This document shows, piece by piece, positions 22,463-35,119 of a stretch of DNA of 64,000 bases. Where the stretch lies: contig NC_134455.1 of the NCBI RefSeq assembly GCF_047948215.1, forward strand, positions 152,750,575-152,814,574, written 5' to 3'. Source of the stretch: Lycorma delicatula (lineage: Eukaryota; Arthropoda; Insecta; Hemiptera; Fulgoridae). Each line of letters starts with the position of its first letter. Positions within the stretch are counted from its first letter, which is position 1. The translations under genes and the position numbers were made by a program. Under the pieces are notes generated by a model that was not told where the DNA came from, did not search any database, and was given only the letters and a program-made list of their open reading frames with translations.

Positions 22463-22732
22463 GTACGTAACCTTTTAATTCTGATGTAGTAATTGAATTA
22501 ATTTTATAAATTAAAATTCGGTTTTTATTAAAGTCCAGTAATGACTAAATTTTAACCTTAATTTTTATTAACATATAGTAGTATATTATAGTTCAGTAAT
22601 TATTTTATTCCGAAAATTTTTAATTTTCGTTTGTAGGCTTTCAATGTTTTCTTTTCAGTTTGCTGTATAATAGACTGTCGACCATCCGAGGAGTAAATTA
22701 ACAAAGTTACGGTTATCCCCAATTTTTCATTT

Positions 22733-23380
22733 TTAATTCCTCGTACGCAGTAAAGGTAGTATTGTAATCATGAAAAATTCCGGTTTTCAGATTTTAACGG
22801 AAATATACATTTTTACTAGTTTCGGCGTGACATCTGTAAGTACGTACGTATGTAGCTCGCGTAAGTAAAAAAACTATTAGCCATAGAATGTTGAAATTTT
22901 GGATTTAGGACTGTTACAACATGTAGTTGTGTACCTTCCCTTTTGACTTCAATCTACATGACCAAAAATGCCCAAAAAGCCCAGAAATCCAATTTTTTTT
23001 GGATCTTTGGACTTTTTCATAATTGCAGTAATAAACTCTCATCGGGAGCTTTTCAACGATGTATAAGTGGTATTTACTTTAATTGTTTCCAGAGTTATAG
23101 CCAAATCAAATTTTAATTAATGAAATATTTGGATCTTACAAGGGGAGGGCACATCGGTTCGAATCTGACTTCATTCCTTGTTTTTTTTTTTTAATTTAAA
23201 TATATTGATTTATTAATCAATATATTTTTAAAAAAAATTACAATAAATAATAAATACAAAATATGAAAAAAACATCAGAAGTTATTAGTGAAATATACTT
23301 TTCATTTAAAAAAAATGTGAATATGTAATTTAATAGGCGTACAAAGAAGTCATGTGGTGTCCACATCAGATTTTTAATAT
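22733..23380 (+). repeat. dispersed non-autonomous repeat (copy 2), in defensin 2 intron
   Basis: Second copy of the 16777-17400 repeat in the same orientation, ending TAATAGGCGTACAAAGAAGT. The rest of the intron (22463-25332) holds a perfect hairpin at 24617-24658, a short AATA repeat near 24842, and nothing coding. Confidence 0.7.
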
Positions 23381-24616
23381 TATTTTAATTATTTCATAAA
23401 AAAATATATAATTCTTTTAATCTATTTATTTTTTGTTACATTATCGTGGTCTATTACTATTTTCTTTTTATGTAATGTTCTTTTTGATAATAAGTATTGA
23501 ATTATTTTTAATCGAATTTTTAATTTTTTCACAAAATTGCATGAATTTTATTGGTTTTATTCGTAATTTTCTATAATTATCTATTTTTGCTCAAACTCGA
23601 TAAATTCATTCAAACCAGCTTTTAGCTGCCGGCATACCTAGTTGCTATTTAATCTATCTATCTTCTTCTTGTACCCCTATGTATATTTCTTTTGTACAAT
23701 AAAATAATATCCTGTAAAATCATATATATTTATAAACAAGACCACTGATATAAAAACAAGACCACTCATTTCAGATGAGATTACTATAGGTGTATTTATT
23801 AAACTTAGTTATTTCATTAAAACAAATTGAGATATATTCTTTTATTAAAAACAAGGTACGGGCAGACAAATACAGTAATATTGCTTCATATATAAACATT
23901 AAATGTTGAAAGTTTTCTGAAACGGTTCTGCAAGTGGTTTCTAAAATCTCTATTGTATTTATTAAGCTCTCGTTTACAGCAATATATTTTAATCATAACT
24001 ATGGAGTAAAATTATCTTCATAATCCTATCTATTTTTAACTATCTATTATTAACTGAAGAAACAGATTATAATTAAGACTGAACATATTTTCTGTCTTTT
24101 TAATTTGTTTTATTTTGTTGGCAGTTATTAACAGAAAATTGCTAATAAGTATACAAGTTTTTTAAATGATAAACAAAAAGTAATTCTAATAATACATTGA
24201 TAAATTTTCATAAGATCTGTGCAAAAAATATTTGAAAATATACTACTATTTTGAGAATATAAGATGCAGTTTTGTTATGCTATTTTAAGATAAAATTACC
24301 ATCTACCGTACAATTATTTTTTGTTACGTAAAATCATGTTAAACGTAATTAAAATCATCATAAAATCGGGTGATAATTTTTTCATTTTATATCGATCAAG
24401 AATAAATATGCTTTAGTTTTTTATCTTATTTACAATTGAATTGACTTGATAAATTGGGAAATCAGTTCATATTTCTGAAATATATTTCACTATATTCTCA
24501 TAGTTGCATAAATAAGTACAAATAAACAGGTTTTCGGATCAAATTTTAGTCGGGCTTGATATTTTTTTTGCTTAATAATAAATTACTTTCTTCATACATG
24601 GGTACGAAATGTACAG

Positions 24617-24658
24617 GAGTGAAATGTTATTTAGAACGGTCTAAATAACATTTCACTC
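24617..24658. repeat. perfect 19-bp inverted repeat, 4-nt loop
   Basis: Arms 24617-24635 and 24640-24658 (GAGTGAAATGTTATTTAGA and its complement) with loop ACGG. It lies in the defensin 2 intron and has no counterpart in the pseudogene copy. Confidence 0.9.
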
Positions 24659-25332
24659 TGTCCTTGCCATCACTATGGATTGTAAATGACTACATTAACA
24701 CTAATTACATAAACAAGGTGTGCAGATGCCTATCGGTCCAGTATTAAGAAAGTTGCATTTGATATCTGAAGACTTGCAGAGTAGTACATGACTCAGTTAA
24801 TAGTCATTATCAATAACTGTAAGTAGGTAAAATTGTTCAGTGAATAAATAAATAAATAAATCTACTAATATTAGTTATGTCAAATATTATTAAAAATACT
24901 TTACGTCAGGATTTTCTTTGCCACATTATTAATTTTACTTTTACTATAATTAACTGCTGTTAGTTCTTATGCATTCATTTAAATTATAAATAGATAATTC
25001 TGTAAATCTAACGAACGGTAAACAAGGTACTGATGCAAGTTAGTTTATCTGTGATATCAAAGATTTTTCGTTAACGGATTTAACATAGAAACGACTGGTT
25101 TTACCTATGACAACTGAACTATGATGCTTCTTTGGATTACCAGATGCTGAGATAAATGTTTTGTCTGTTACCTTGAAAAATAATCTTTCTTCTGTACTTA
25201 AAAAAAACTAGTTATTTGTAAATGCGAAATAATAAATTAATAACACAATTATTTTAATATAATATTGTTGTTTATATGATTTAGTTAGTTCAAAGGTTTT
25301 GATTATTTCTTATTTTGCGGCTTAATTTACAG

Positions 25333-25514
25333 AATTTGCTGAGTATGAGCCTCTAGAAGATGTGCATCTACGAATCCGCAGAGCTACATGTGATCTTCTA
25401 AGTTTTCAGTCGAAATGGGTAACACCAAACCATGCAGCCTGCGCCGCTCATTGCATTGTTTTAGGGAAGAAGGGAGGCCGATGCAAGGATGCTATCTGTC
25501 ACTGCCGCAATTAA
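25333..25514 (+). CDS. Def: defensin 2, exon 2 (processing site and mature peptide)
   Basis: Follows the acceptor TTTACAG. It encodes YEPLEDVHL, the cleavage site R-I-R-R, and a 43-residue mature defensin starting [12 protein letters not shown]. The cysteines at precursor residues 55, 72, 76, 86, 91 and 93 give C-x16-C-x3-C-x9-C-x4-C-x-C, and GGRC is kept. It differs from defensin 1 mainly in the n-loop ([13 protein letters not shown] against [13 protein letters not shown]) and in the last loop (KDAICHC against IDGVCNC). Its closest relative in the window is the dead exon at 1243-1424. Stop TAA at 25512-25514. Role inferred as for defensin 1: a secreted antibacterial peptide. Confidence 0.95.
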
Positions 25515-25560
25515 AATTTTAATTTTATATTAAATTTAAAAAAAATCATTTAAAAATATA

Positions 25561-25566
25561 AATAAA
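25561..25566 (+). terminator. poly(A) signal of defensin 2
   Basis: AATAAA 47 bp after the stop codon. Confidence 0.7.
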
Positions 25567-25569
25567 ATC

Positions 25570-26270
25570 ATACAATTAATTTTGTTTTCTTTTACTAATA
25601 CTAAATAAAAGTTCTTTAAGTAAATAAGTATCTGATCGATTAATAATAATTTCGAATTTCCTTATCCGCTCTTCTCAAACTCAGAGTTAAATTAACAGTA
25701 TAACCGACTACTCTTACGACAACAATTCTATGACGCTATAACTTCAAGTTAAAATCTTTGTATGTGACCGAAATAGTATGTTTGCTGTAGTCTTCTTTAC
25801 AATAACCTTTTACAAATGTTTTGAAAATTAGTTGAGATTCATCACATTAAATATGTTCGCTTTATGAACTGCCATTTATAATCTTTATAATGATATGAAC
25901 AACGATTATTTTTTAATCGTGATGTATGAGAACGATAGATATACACCGCTTTCATTACTTTAGATTAATTTGACGATATCTAACATAAATTTCAATTTGA
26001 AAGGAGTTATGCAAACTATAGTTGATGAACTTTTCGATACAATTAGTTTTTTCTGACATTTTACTACTGTTAAAAAAGTTTTATGAGTTGTATCTACAGA
26101 GAATATTCGTAGTTTAAGTATTTTATTCATCGGAGTGTGATTAACTGACTCCTTTACGTCAAATACTCTTAATGTTTTCTCTTTATTCTAACATTTTTAT
26201 TAATTAAATTGAAATAGTAACAAAACTTAAACTAAGCTTTAACAAAAAATTAAGCACGTTTTTTGTGGAA
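25570..26270. other. no gene recognised
   Basis: AT-rich spacer after defensin 2. Nothing coding is seen. Confidence 0.6.
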
Positions 26271-26276
26271 AACAAA

Positions 26277-26409
26277 ATGTCAATTTATTTTTTTTATTAT
26301 TTCGGTATTCTCCTTGTTCTGGTTCTATGTAAAATCATATTTATATCCGGAATTTCTTCTGCAGCTCTGCCGACGCGAATCAATATCAGTTTCTATCCTT
26401 TGGACGCAG
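26277..26409 (+). CDS. possible first exon of an unidentified secreted protein
   Basis: The ATG at 26277 opens 44 codons. The first ~29 residues are a convincing signal peptide: hydrophobic core GILLVLVLC..., small residues ISSA before ALPTRIN. The frame runs to a donor CAG|GTATTT at 26409/26410 in phase 1, the same phase as the defensin introns; without splicing it stops three codons later. I could not find a matching phase-1 exon downstream, and I do not recognise the peptide. It could be the orphan start of a small secreted protein, a decayed gene, or chance. Confidence 0.3.
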
Positions 26410-26414
26410 GTATT

Positions 26415-28380
26415 TTGTAGCAATTAATAATCATCAGTTCATCGATAACATTTTACCTGTATTGAGTAAATGTATGATTCGTTTGAAAAACTATCGGTCC
26501 TAGTTTCAGTCTACAATTTTTTGTTTTAAATAATCTATAAAATGTATATAGTTTTTTGTATCTAAAATATCCTATTATTTTCAGTCTTCTTCATGTAAAA
26601 CCAATACCGTACAGAATATTTGGTACAGTGCGTGCAATTTATTTGTAGATCTGAATGTTAAGTTTTTAAAACATATATAATGTCTTTAATGTCAGCAATT
26701 TTTTATGCCGTATATAAAAATCGTTTACAATATTTCTAAAGAAACATCTTCTCGATTCTTTTATGTTGTATTACAGAGGTGCTGAAATTTTCATTTTCTC
26801 CCAAATTATTCTATTCTGTTATAACCTATCCATAATAATAGAAATGACGTAAAGGATACTTACTTGAGCTTAATTATATAAAATAACATTTCTGGGTTTT
26901 CTTCTGTGGTTTTGTTGTAAACATTTATTATTATCCGTTCGGCTCGAATTTTAAACCCGCTTTCTCGTGCTAATCTTCGGTTAGATCGCGGCTGAGGCAT
27001 TGCGAAGGTAAGAGTGAATGAGAAGAAACGATACAACAAAAAATTGTTACTGATGAGCCATAAAAACTACTCTTTGTAAAATACAAAAATGAGCACACCA
27101 TTAGTACTTGTGAAGCAAAGCGACGGCCGGTTTATTGCTAACTATGACGGTCCTGTAGCGGTACTTTATCTCCTCCGTTTCATTATTATCAGTGCCAGGC
27201 TACTTCAGACACCCAGACACCCATTAGAGCTATTATCCACCTTTGTGTTTATTTTTCTTTATATCCACAAAGTACGAAAAATTGTTCTTCAAATAAACAA
27301 ACACTTCATGTTTATCATACTTAGTGGATAAAATGTAATATAATTATATTTAATTTTCGAAGCATCTGGCACCGTTGGTATTAATATAATCTATATAAAA
27401 TAATGTTTCCACCTAACAGCAATACTTAATGTAAGTATCCGAGCACTTTCGGAGTCACTTCTTCATCATCAGGGATTACATGAAGTTATTAATTTAATAT
27501 TCATGTATATAATTTTTTTATTATAATTTCAATTAAAGCTAAGTTAAAATTGTTATGTTCTTAATAGTCGATTGTCAAATAATTAAGTAATTTATACGTT
27601 TATAAAAATATAACGTACGTCCGTAAAATGTTTGCGATTATTATCTGAAATCGCTCGGATACTTATATTAAAAGTTGTTGGTAAGTGGAAATATTAATTT
27701 ATATAAAATATCATTATAATTAGTTTTTCTAATTGATTACAATAAATAGAATTTCTAATAATACTCATATAATAATATTATATTATACATATAAATTATA
27801 ATATTCTTATATGACATACGGAAGTAAAGCACCTTAGTACTGCTTTTTCTAAGGATTCAACTTATAGTGAAGCCAACCCTTACAGTGAGCAGAATGAAGG
27901 TATCGCTTGTTGTAACTAAATAACATATGCGTTCATAATTTTTCACATTATTCATAATTTTTGTGTTCACCTTTAACTAATTATTCAGAAGATTCCACAA
28001 AAAAACCTTAAAACGAGTATATTTCGGAGTTCTTGTCAATCGTTAAATAGAAATTAAATTAATTCGAATTATATTATATATATTTTTACGTTTATTTAAA
28101 ATGTTAAAGGGTTCCATTTCTGATGAAATGAATGACGTACAGGTTTCATATTCAAAGTGTATTTAAGAACTAACTGAATTTTTTAGAATATTCCTTTGTT
28201 CATAAACCAATTTCTAATCATGAAAATAGAAAAAACTGGCAAAGAATTTCATGACTTTTATGGCTACGCCGGGCAAGTCATACAATATCTTGCACAGCTT
28301 TTATTAGATTATATTATTATAGGTAATTATTTTTATATAATAATAATAATAATATTTGTATTTATTATATAAAATATTAA
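26415..28380. other. no confirmed gene
   Basis: AT-rich. A good donor-like CGAAG|GTAAGA at about 27004-27010 and an exon-like stretch at about 27846-27891 (DSTYSEANPYSEQNE, flanked by AG and GT) were seen, but their phases do not fit the 26277 exon. The open frame at 27089-27331 has no recognisable features. Confidence 0.45.
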
Positions 28381-28384
28381 CCGA

Positions 28385-29720
28385 CATATAAATATATCGC
28401 CGCGTTTCGTGGGGTTCGATCAGGATATTGAGAGATTGTTAACAATTTATAATGTTTAAATAATTACAGTTTATTGGTTTAAAATGTTCATAATTACAAC
28501 CAGACAAATTAATAATAATAATAATAATAATGGTGATAACTACAATGATGATAATAATAACAATAATAAAATAGTTAATGAACGCAAATATTAATATAGT
28601 AATTAAAATCACAATAATGATCAGGATAATAGCAGTAAACGATAATTACATGACATAAAACATAACACAATCAAAACAGCAAGCATGAAATAAAAACAGA
28701 GAAAAGTACATAATGTAATCAACAGAGATAACAATCAAAATATTACACATCAAATAGTACAAATAGTAATAGTAATGTCAATAATAAATAAATACAGATT
28801 ACACGTAAGACAGAGTTAAAAATAAATAATTGTTCGGGATTTATTTATTTATTTATTTAGTTATATAAACAGAAAACTAGAATTCAGACCCATTAACAAA
28901 AGAAACCGCTAGTTTTAACCCTTTTTAACTACTAAACTTATATTAACAAACTTATATTAACAAACAATCTTATAAAACTCACTTGCAAATCCCTTTCGTT
29001 GTCTACCCTAACAGTTTATGAACGAAGTCTATTGCATTATTTCTTTCACTTTTACACTTACAGTTTTACTGTAACTCACCGATAGTGTTTCTTGGTTACT
29101 GGAATTACTCGTGGAGTCACCTTAATCGTATCGAACTAAATACTCTCTTCGCTGGACTGACATCTCCCACACTCGTCTCGCAGACTCACACCTGTGACTT
29201 TCCACGCTGGACCGTCGTCGTACGTCTCGCTAGACTGGTTCGCAGAACTCTGCCGAACCCACACAATTCTACTCGACTCGCAGCATCTCCTCGCTGAACA
29301 CCTCGCAGAACTGCCCTTGCGGGACCGACGCCGTAACGCCTCGCAGACTGGTTTTAATAGAACTCTTTCTAGCTGGTCTTATCCTGAAAATTTATACTTC
29401 TAGCCTCTTTATTTACCGGACCGGACCCAAATCTAAGGGTAAAAACAGTTGATCGAGGCTTTTGTTCCCATAAATTCCAAACCTGGTGAGAAGAGTACGG
29501 TGAGAAGAGTCTCACCGTACAACAGGTGTTCATTGTGTGTTAGCGGGCAGTAACAAAATACGATTGTTAAACGGACCTATACTTTATAAAAAGGGTTTTC
29601 CTTTTTGTCCCTTTCTGGATTCTTCCAGTAATTATATTAATTATTACTTTCATAATAATTGGTAGGAATCGGTTATCAGGCCCAGGCCCACCATACCGTC
29701 CTTATTACAATATTAATATA
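28385..29720. repeat. unclassified repeat with GC-rich CTCGCAGA-type motifs
   Basis: Contains (AAT)n at 28510-28531 and a clearly GC-rich block at about 29085-29400, where CTCGCAG occurs several times. The left edge near 28390-28440 shares an inverted match with about 5810-5850 (TCTCTCAATATCC...). It may be a retroelement terminal region. A hairpin with 11-bp arms lies at 29495-29505/29510-29520. No coding frame is supported. Confidence 0.4.
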
Positions 29721-30400
29721 TTTAAGGATAAGAAATTTGCGAAGTAAAGTTGCTCTAAATCTTACACCACCTTCATTCAGTAAAGACTAAAATAAGGAAA
29801 AGAACATTTTCAAAAAATATTTTGTATTTTAGGTCCGGTGTCTGTAATTTAAAAAAAAATTATAAAGAATTCTTGACAGCTTTTTTATGTATAGTTTTAA
29901 AAAATCATTTAAAGGTCTTAGATCGAAAGGAGGTAGAGCAAAAGAAAAAAAAATATATCTATTTTAGAGATGAGGGTTGATTTTTTTGGGTTATTTATAA
30001 ATGCATTGTAGGTAAAAAAGTTTCTTTAATAAAGTTTTCTCTAAAATAACTAAAGAAAATCAAAATTTGTTTTTTTGCGATATCTCCTCTTCTCCTTAAA
30101 CGAAATGTGAAAAATAATAATAATATGATCAGTACCCCATGTATACAAATATTTGGGCTAAATTTAAAGAAAAACGATTAGGTCAATCCTGAGATACATT
30201 AGGCCAAAAGCAGTGCGACACAAGTACGGTACATATGTAGGCACATAGATACATACCTACAGACATTCAAATATTTTTTGGTCTAGATGAACTAGTTGGG
30301 CCCTAAAACACAATACCTTATTTTTGTGACAATCACCATATTTTCCCTTAAATATTCTAGTCAACTATTCTAGTTATATTTTCCGGGAATGTAAAATGGT
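29721..30400. other. no gene recognised; low-complexity repeat-like
   Basis: A- and T-rich. The phrase CCCCATGTATA with flanks recurs near 48640, and similar text occurs near 57.6 kb, suggesting a dispersed repeat that I cannot delimit. Confidence 0.4.
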
Positions 30401-31510
30401 TAAAAACTGTAACATTACGAAAAAGGGAGTTGATTTCTAAATCTTTGCTTAACCATGATATAATCTATCTGATACCGTGCAGTATCACCCGGATTTTTCC
30501 ATATATATATTCTTCTATTATGATTTTTAAACTGGGTGTTGGCAATTACTAAATTAAACTTCGTGCAAAACTCAATAAGTCGGTCCCCTCTTTTATTCCT
30601 TTTGCTCAGCTCATATTCACCCACAATATTTCCTTTCAATGTTTGCCTTTCAAATGAAAAGCAATGCCTTTCAATGCCTTTTCCAATGCTTACTTTCCAA
30701 TTTCCAGCTATTATTAAATTTTCAACCCCTTTTATGTGTTTAATTGCTTTGTCAATTTCTTCGTATCACACTCTACCTCATCATCATCGAGGGCACCTGT
30801 AGGCATATAGATGTTAACAATCATTGACGGCTCAGGTTTTGATTTTATCCTGATTACAATGACTATCGCTAAGCTTTTTAAAATATTTTTCATTCTTCGC
30901 TATCTTCTTGTTCATTACGAAACCTACTCCTGCCTGCCCTTTATTTGACGCTGAGTTAATTATTTTAAAATCACCTGACCAAAAGTCGTTTTCCTCTTCC
31001 CACTGAACCTTGATAATTTCTACCACATCTACATTTAACCTACCCATTTCCCTTTTAAATTTTCTAACCTACCAAACTTTTTTAGACTTCTAACTTTCCA
31101 CGCTCCGACTTGTAGAATGTTATTTTTTAATTTTCTGGTGACCCCTTTCTTAGTAGTCCCCACCCGGAGATCCGAACGGAGGATTAGTTTACCTTCGGAA
31201 TATTTTACCAAGGAAGGCGTCTCCATGTTTGTTACATAAAAATGCAGAATAATATCATTATTTTCTTGGAAAAAAAACAGTTGTAGTTTTCCATTGCTTT
31301 CAACTGCGCACTACTCAGAAGATTAAGTGATGTAGATAAGGCCGTTTAAGTCCTCCCGACCTACGCCCTTAACAATTACTGAAAGAGCTGCTGCCCTCTT
31401 TCAGGTATCATTCCTTAGGCTGGCTCTCAACAGATACCTCTCCAATGTGGTTGCACCTTCGGTTCAGCTATTCTGTATCATTGAGCACTCAAGCCCCATC
31501 ACCATCGACA
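30400..31510 (-). mobile_element. LINE 5' part with decayed endonuclease domain
   Basis: Minus-strand pieces in consecutive frames follow a LINE apurinic endonuclease. LQVGAWKVRSLKKFGRLENL begins the domain. QAGVGFVMNKKI and NIYMPTGALDDDE follow. RNKRGDRLIEFCTKFNLVIANT and IYIWKNPGDTARYQIDYIM are the conserved end. The frames are broken several times. Sequence to about 31510 resembles the 5' leader often placed ahead of this ORF (craniofacial-development-protein-2-like LINEs, RTE-like). No reverse transcriptase follows, so this copy is truncated. Confidence 0.8.
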
Positions 31511-31744
31511 AGATGATTCATAAAGGGAGAATAATAATAACTAAAATACACGATAATTAATAATTTTCAACACTACTAAAAATTAAATATCTAGGTCAAA
31601 TAATATTATTTATTTTAATAATCATTATATTCAATTAAAAATTTAGTGAAACGTTTTCGGTCGTCTAGAATAAATTTTGAAGAAATTTTTACAATTTAAA
31701 AACCTTTTGAAATTTATGTAATATATTACGAATTTAGAGTAGTA

Positions 31745-32600
31745 GATCAGTTGTTAAGAAATAGTTCTCACACAGGGAGACCAAAAACTCCCATTAATGA
31801 TGTAAAATTATTAGATGTTTTACAGACGTTTGTTGAAGAATCTCATTCAACGATTCGGAAAACTGTTATCCATTATGACATTAGTTATTTTTTAGTGAAA
31901 AAAATTGTTAAAAACAATAATTTGTACCCTTATAAGGTACACCTTGCGCAAAAACCGCCAGAAGAAGGTTTTGATCATCGTGTCGAATTTTGTGATGTTA
32001 TATAAGTAGACTTGGACGCAAGATTCTCTAATTCAGTAATATTTGCAGGTGAAACTTATTCATGTTAAATGACCATAGGAATAGATATAATTCTAGATAC
32101 TGGAGCAATGATAATCCCAGATGGGTGTTAAAGCGTCCTACAGATTACCCTGAGAAAGTAAACGTTTGGGTAGGAATCGTTGGTAATAAGAAAGGGTTTT
32201 CTATTTTAAATGGAAATTTTACAGAGATGCTTATTGCAACTTGTTAGCCATTAACATTTACCAAATATCCGGAAAGTTTTTACACAATTATGTAGATTAC
32301 GGTTTCAGCAAGATGGGTGCCACCTCACTTTTATCTAAGAACACGGAAAATTTTTAATTAAACATCTCCAGATCATTTGACAGGTCGTAGAAGAGCCATC
32401 GAATGGCCTGCCAGGTTTCTAGTTCTGTCCTTCGCGACTGCTATTTTTGAGTTACTTAAAACATAATGCGTACAAACAACATCTGTAAACTTGAATAATG
32501 GCTTGTATAATTGACGAATCTGCACGTGTATCAACAAACATGATGCAACAAGTTATAAACGAAAATTCTTTAGGTTAGTGTACCGGCAATTAAGAGAGGG
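31745..32600 (+). mobile_element. Tc1/mariner-superfamily transposase remnant (copy D)
   Basis: The most complete copy. GRPKTPINDVKLLDVLQTFV leads to STIRKTVIHYDISYFLVKKI and NNLYPYKVHLAQKPP (helix-turn-helix region). NRYNSRYWSNDNPRW and KVNVWVGIVGN follow, then a broken end with FQQDG and EWPARF. Several stops and frameshifts are present, and the last catalytic region is lost as in copy B. Confidence 0.75.
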
Positions 32601-33749
32601 GAAGATTTTAAAAACTTTCGTAGAATGGCATGCTACTGTATACAGTAATTTGGGACAAAAATTATTTAACTACATTTTAAAATTAAATATTGTGATAATT
32701 AAAAATGTAAACAACAAGTTATAAAAGGATATTAAATAAGGTAATGAACTGCCAGTCAAAGCATTTAAGGGAACGCATTTTGAATACATCTCGTAGAATG
32801 GTATGCTATTGTATTAAGTAATTTAAGATCGAAAATATTTGACTAAAATTTTTAAATTTAATAGCATCATAATTTAAGAAATTTGCCTAACCATTTAATT
32901 TGTAGTACTGCAGTAAATTATTGTGTATTATTGTTAATATTGTTATTCCGAAGACTGTTATTATTAGTGTTCCAGCCATTAATTCCAACATGAACTGTTT
33001 AAAGTTTTTCTTTTATCGAATTTAATTCTCAACGTAATACGAAATAAAAAAGGTATTACGGATCATTTTACCGTGTCTTACTACTACCGCGATTTTTGGT
33101 TTTTGCAAATTTGATTGGTTATAATTCGAAAACAAAAACATTTATCGAGAAACGGAATCCGCTATCGTTTTTCTAGTTAATCTTTACATTTAAGAATATG
33201 TATCTACATATGTCCAACTTCCTCTTTTTATAAAATAAAGGCCGATTCAATGTTACCGAACCAAGATAGCGGCCAAAAAATTCAAACATACTGTAGAGGA
33301 GTAATTTTGTAACTATAGAGATTATTTGTTTGTACTTCCTAATAACCCTCAATTTTGAAATATTAAGCGGTTTCCGTACTTTATTATCACACTATATATG
33401 TAAAGCCTTAACAGTTTGATATTCAAAGTATTTTGATGCGAAACTTGAAGAAAATTATTTTTGAAGTTCATTTTATTTTTTAAGAAAACATTTCCTTTTT
33501 TACACTAAATTGGTGGATTACAGTGAATTCGGAACAAACCAGATTCTTTTTAAGGAAGAGGTAAGAGGAAATTAAGTACGTTTGTATGTGTGTGTGTCTG
33601 TTTTAGCATAACAAATCAGTTGATGTCATGATCATTAACCTTTTGTTGTTATTAACACTGATAATAACTTTTTTATCTTGTGAAATTAGACAAACGTAGT
33701 TACGAGCACATTTATTTTTAACTTGGATTTTCCTAACAACTGCATTGTT

Positions 33750-34925
33750 ATTTACTTTATTCTGAAAATAAAAATTGTAATTCCCCTAAGATTAAGCGGG
33801 GAGTCACTATCAAACGAAAATTCTTTTATATAAACCTTTAAGGATTTAGAATCCTTTAAGGATTCTGATGTCATTTCATCAGAAGTTTCTACTGTTCATT
33901 GCAATATAAAGTGATCCTGTGAGATTTTATTCGATAAATTTCTTATAAAAGAAAAAAAATCCCTTTCGGCACGCCGGAAGGTGGAGGTAGATTTTACCGG
34001 TGCTAAGTAGGAGATAAAAAAGATTTCCACCTTAAGGTTAAGAAAAATTCAAATTTTTCTCAATACGACAATGGTTGCTGCGGAAATTTTCCGGAAGTCG
34101 AATCATAGTACCCATTACAATAGGTAGCTTTCTTATGAAATCTACCTAATTAAAGTATATAAATAAACGTAAAAATTTTTAGGACATCTCTATATGTTAA
34201 GTAAATAAAAAACCTCATTTAATATAGATCTGAAAACGCTTTATTTTCTAGTTACAGCTTGCGAATAATTTCGTTCTGATTTCTGCTCCAAGGATAGGTG
34301 AAACTATTGGAATTAAAAATTTTAGGGTAAATTTGAAAGTTTCATTTGGTCTTAGACCTGAAAAACTGTATAAAACTGGTTCTGTAACTGTATCTCTATT
34401 AATATTGGAAAAAGTTATTGTAAATCTCCGAAGATTGTTGTAGCAAAACGCAAGTTTTTAGGTTTGGCGTACAATAACTTGGTTAAGTTACAATAAAAAA
34501 TAATATTATTTCAAGAAAATTTGTCAAAACTTTAATTGAAAAAAAAGTTATATAAGTAACATCGACTGATCATGAGAGTTTAAGAAATTTTACTTTTATT
34601 AAAAGAAAGGAAAACAACTAAAACGTAGTAGAAAAATTCATTATTGTAATTTTAGACCGAAACAAGAATCATTTCAAAATACACAAGGTCGAATTAAAGC
34701 GGTTTTCCTATTCTTGAAGTCATTAAAAAATAGTTTAGGAGAATATTAATTTTGCAAAATTAAAAAAAGTTTGAAATTTTATAAGTGAGGTATGAAACTC
34801 TTTAACAGTGTAGCAGTAGACTGTTTTACACTGACGTACACGTTTGAATTTTTAGAAAAATGTATAAAGATTCGAGATTGTAACTCATTATGTCTCTGCA
34901 CCCAATAGTGGTTTACAAGATCCCA
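33750..34925 (+). pseudogene. defensin relic: promoter and intron remain, exon 1 replaced
   Basis: Positions 33781-33950 match the defensin 1 promoter and 5' leader, including TATATAAA and GCAATATAAAGTGAT. The kappaB site has decayed from GGGGATTTCC to GGGGAGTCAC (33798-33807). At about 33957, where the start codon should follow, similarity stops. About 210 bp of a different, partly GC-richer sequence follows (CTTTCGGCACGCCGGAAGG...), and similarity to the intron resumes at about 34166. Exon 1 and its donor are therefore gone. No exon 2 was found before or after similarity ends at about 34925. Confidence 0.8.
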
Positions 34926-35119
34926 CTGTACAGAATACATATAATAAGTAATGTTTTTAAGATGGAGGTAGTTTATTTTGAGACCCGCATTCCTCAGATT
35001 ACTCAAAGTTTCGGGTCCTGTACTGACCAAACTGTTGCTCTGAAGAAATTAAAATACACTCATATTAGTTATAAATTGAAAGGATTTTAATTTTTATTTC
35101 TTATTATTATTTTCACAAG

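Larger units (their letters stand above)
31575..34925 (+). repeat. direct duplicate of 6560-10310
   Basis: Collinear match to the region upstream of and including the start of the defensin 1 gene: leader, transposase remnant, microsatellite zone, promoter and first intron part. The roughly 330 bp at 8456-8790 are absent here, and exon 1 is replaced by about 210 bp of other sequence. Divergence is clearly larger than in the core of the inverted arms. Confidence 0.88.

Noticed and set aside
27846..27891. Exon-like stretch between AG and GT reading DSTYSEANPYSEQNE
   Set aside because: Its open frame needs a phase-0 acceptor while the candidate signal exon at 26277 ends in phase 1; joined in phase 1 it stops at once.
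28220..28330. Frame starting MKIEKTGKEFHDFYGYAG
   Set aside because: No convincing acceptor, weak donor, and it runs into ATT-rich low-complexity sequence.
28505..28860. AAT and TTTA repeats as a possible CRISPR-like array
   Set aside because: They are simple microsatellites with no unique spacers, in a eukaryotic sequence.
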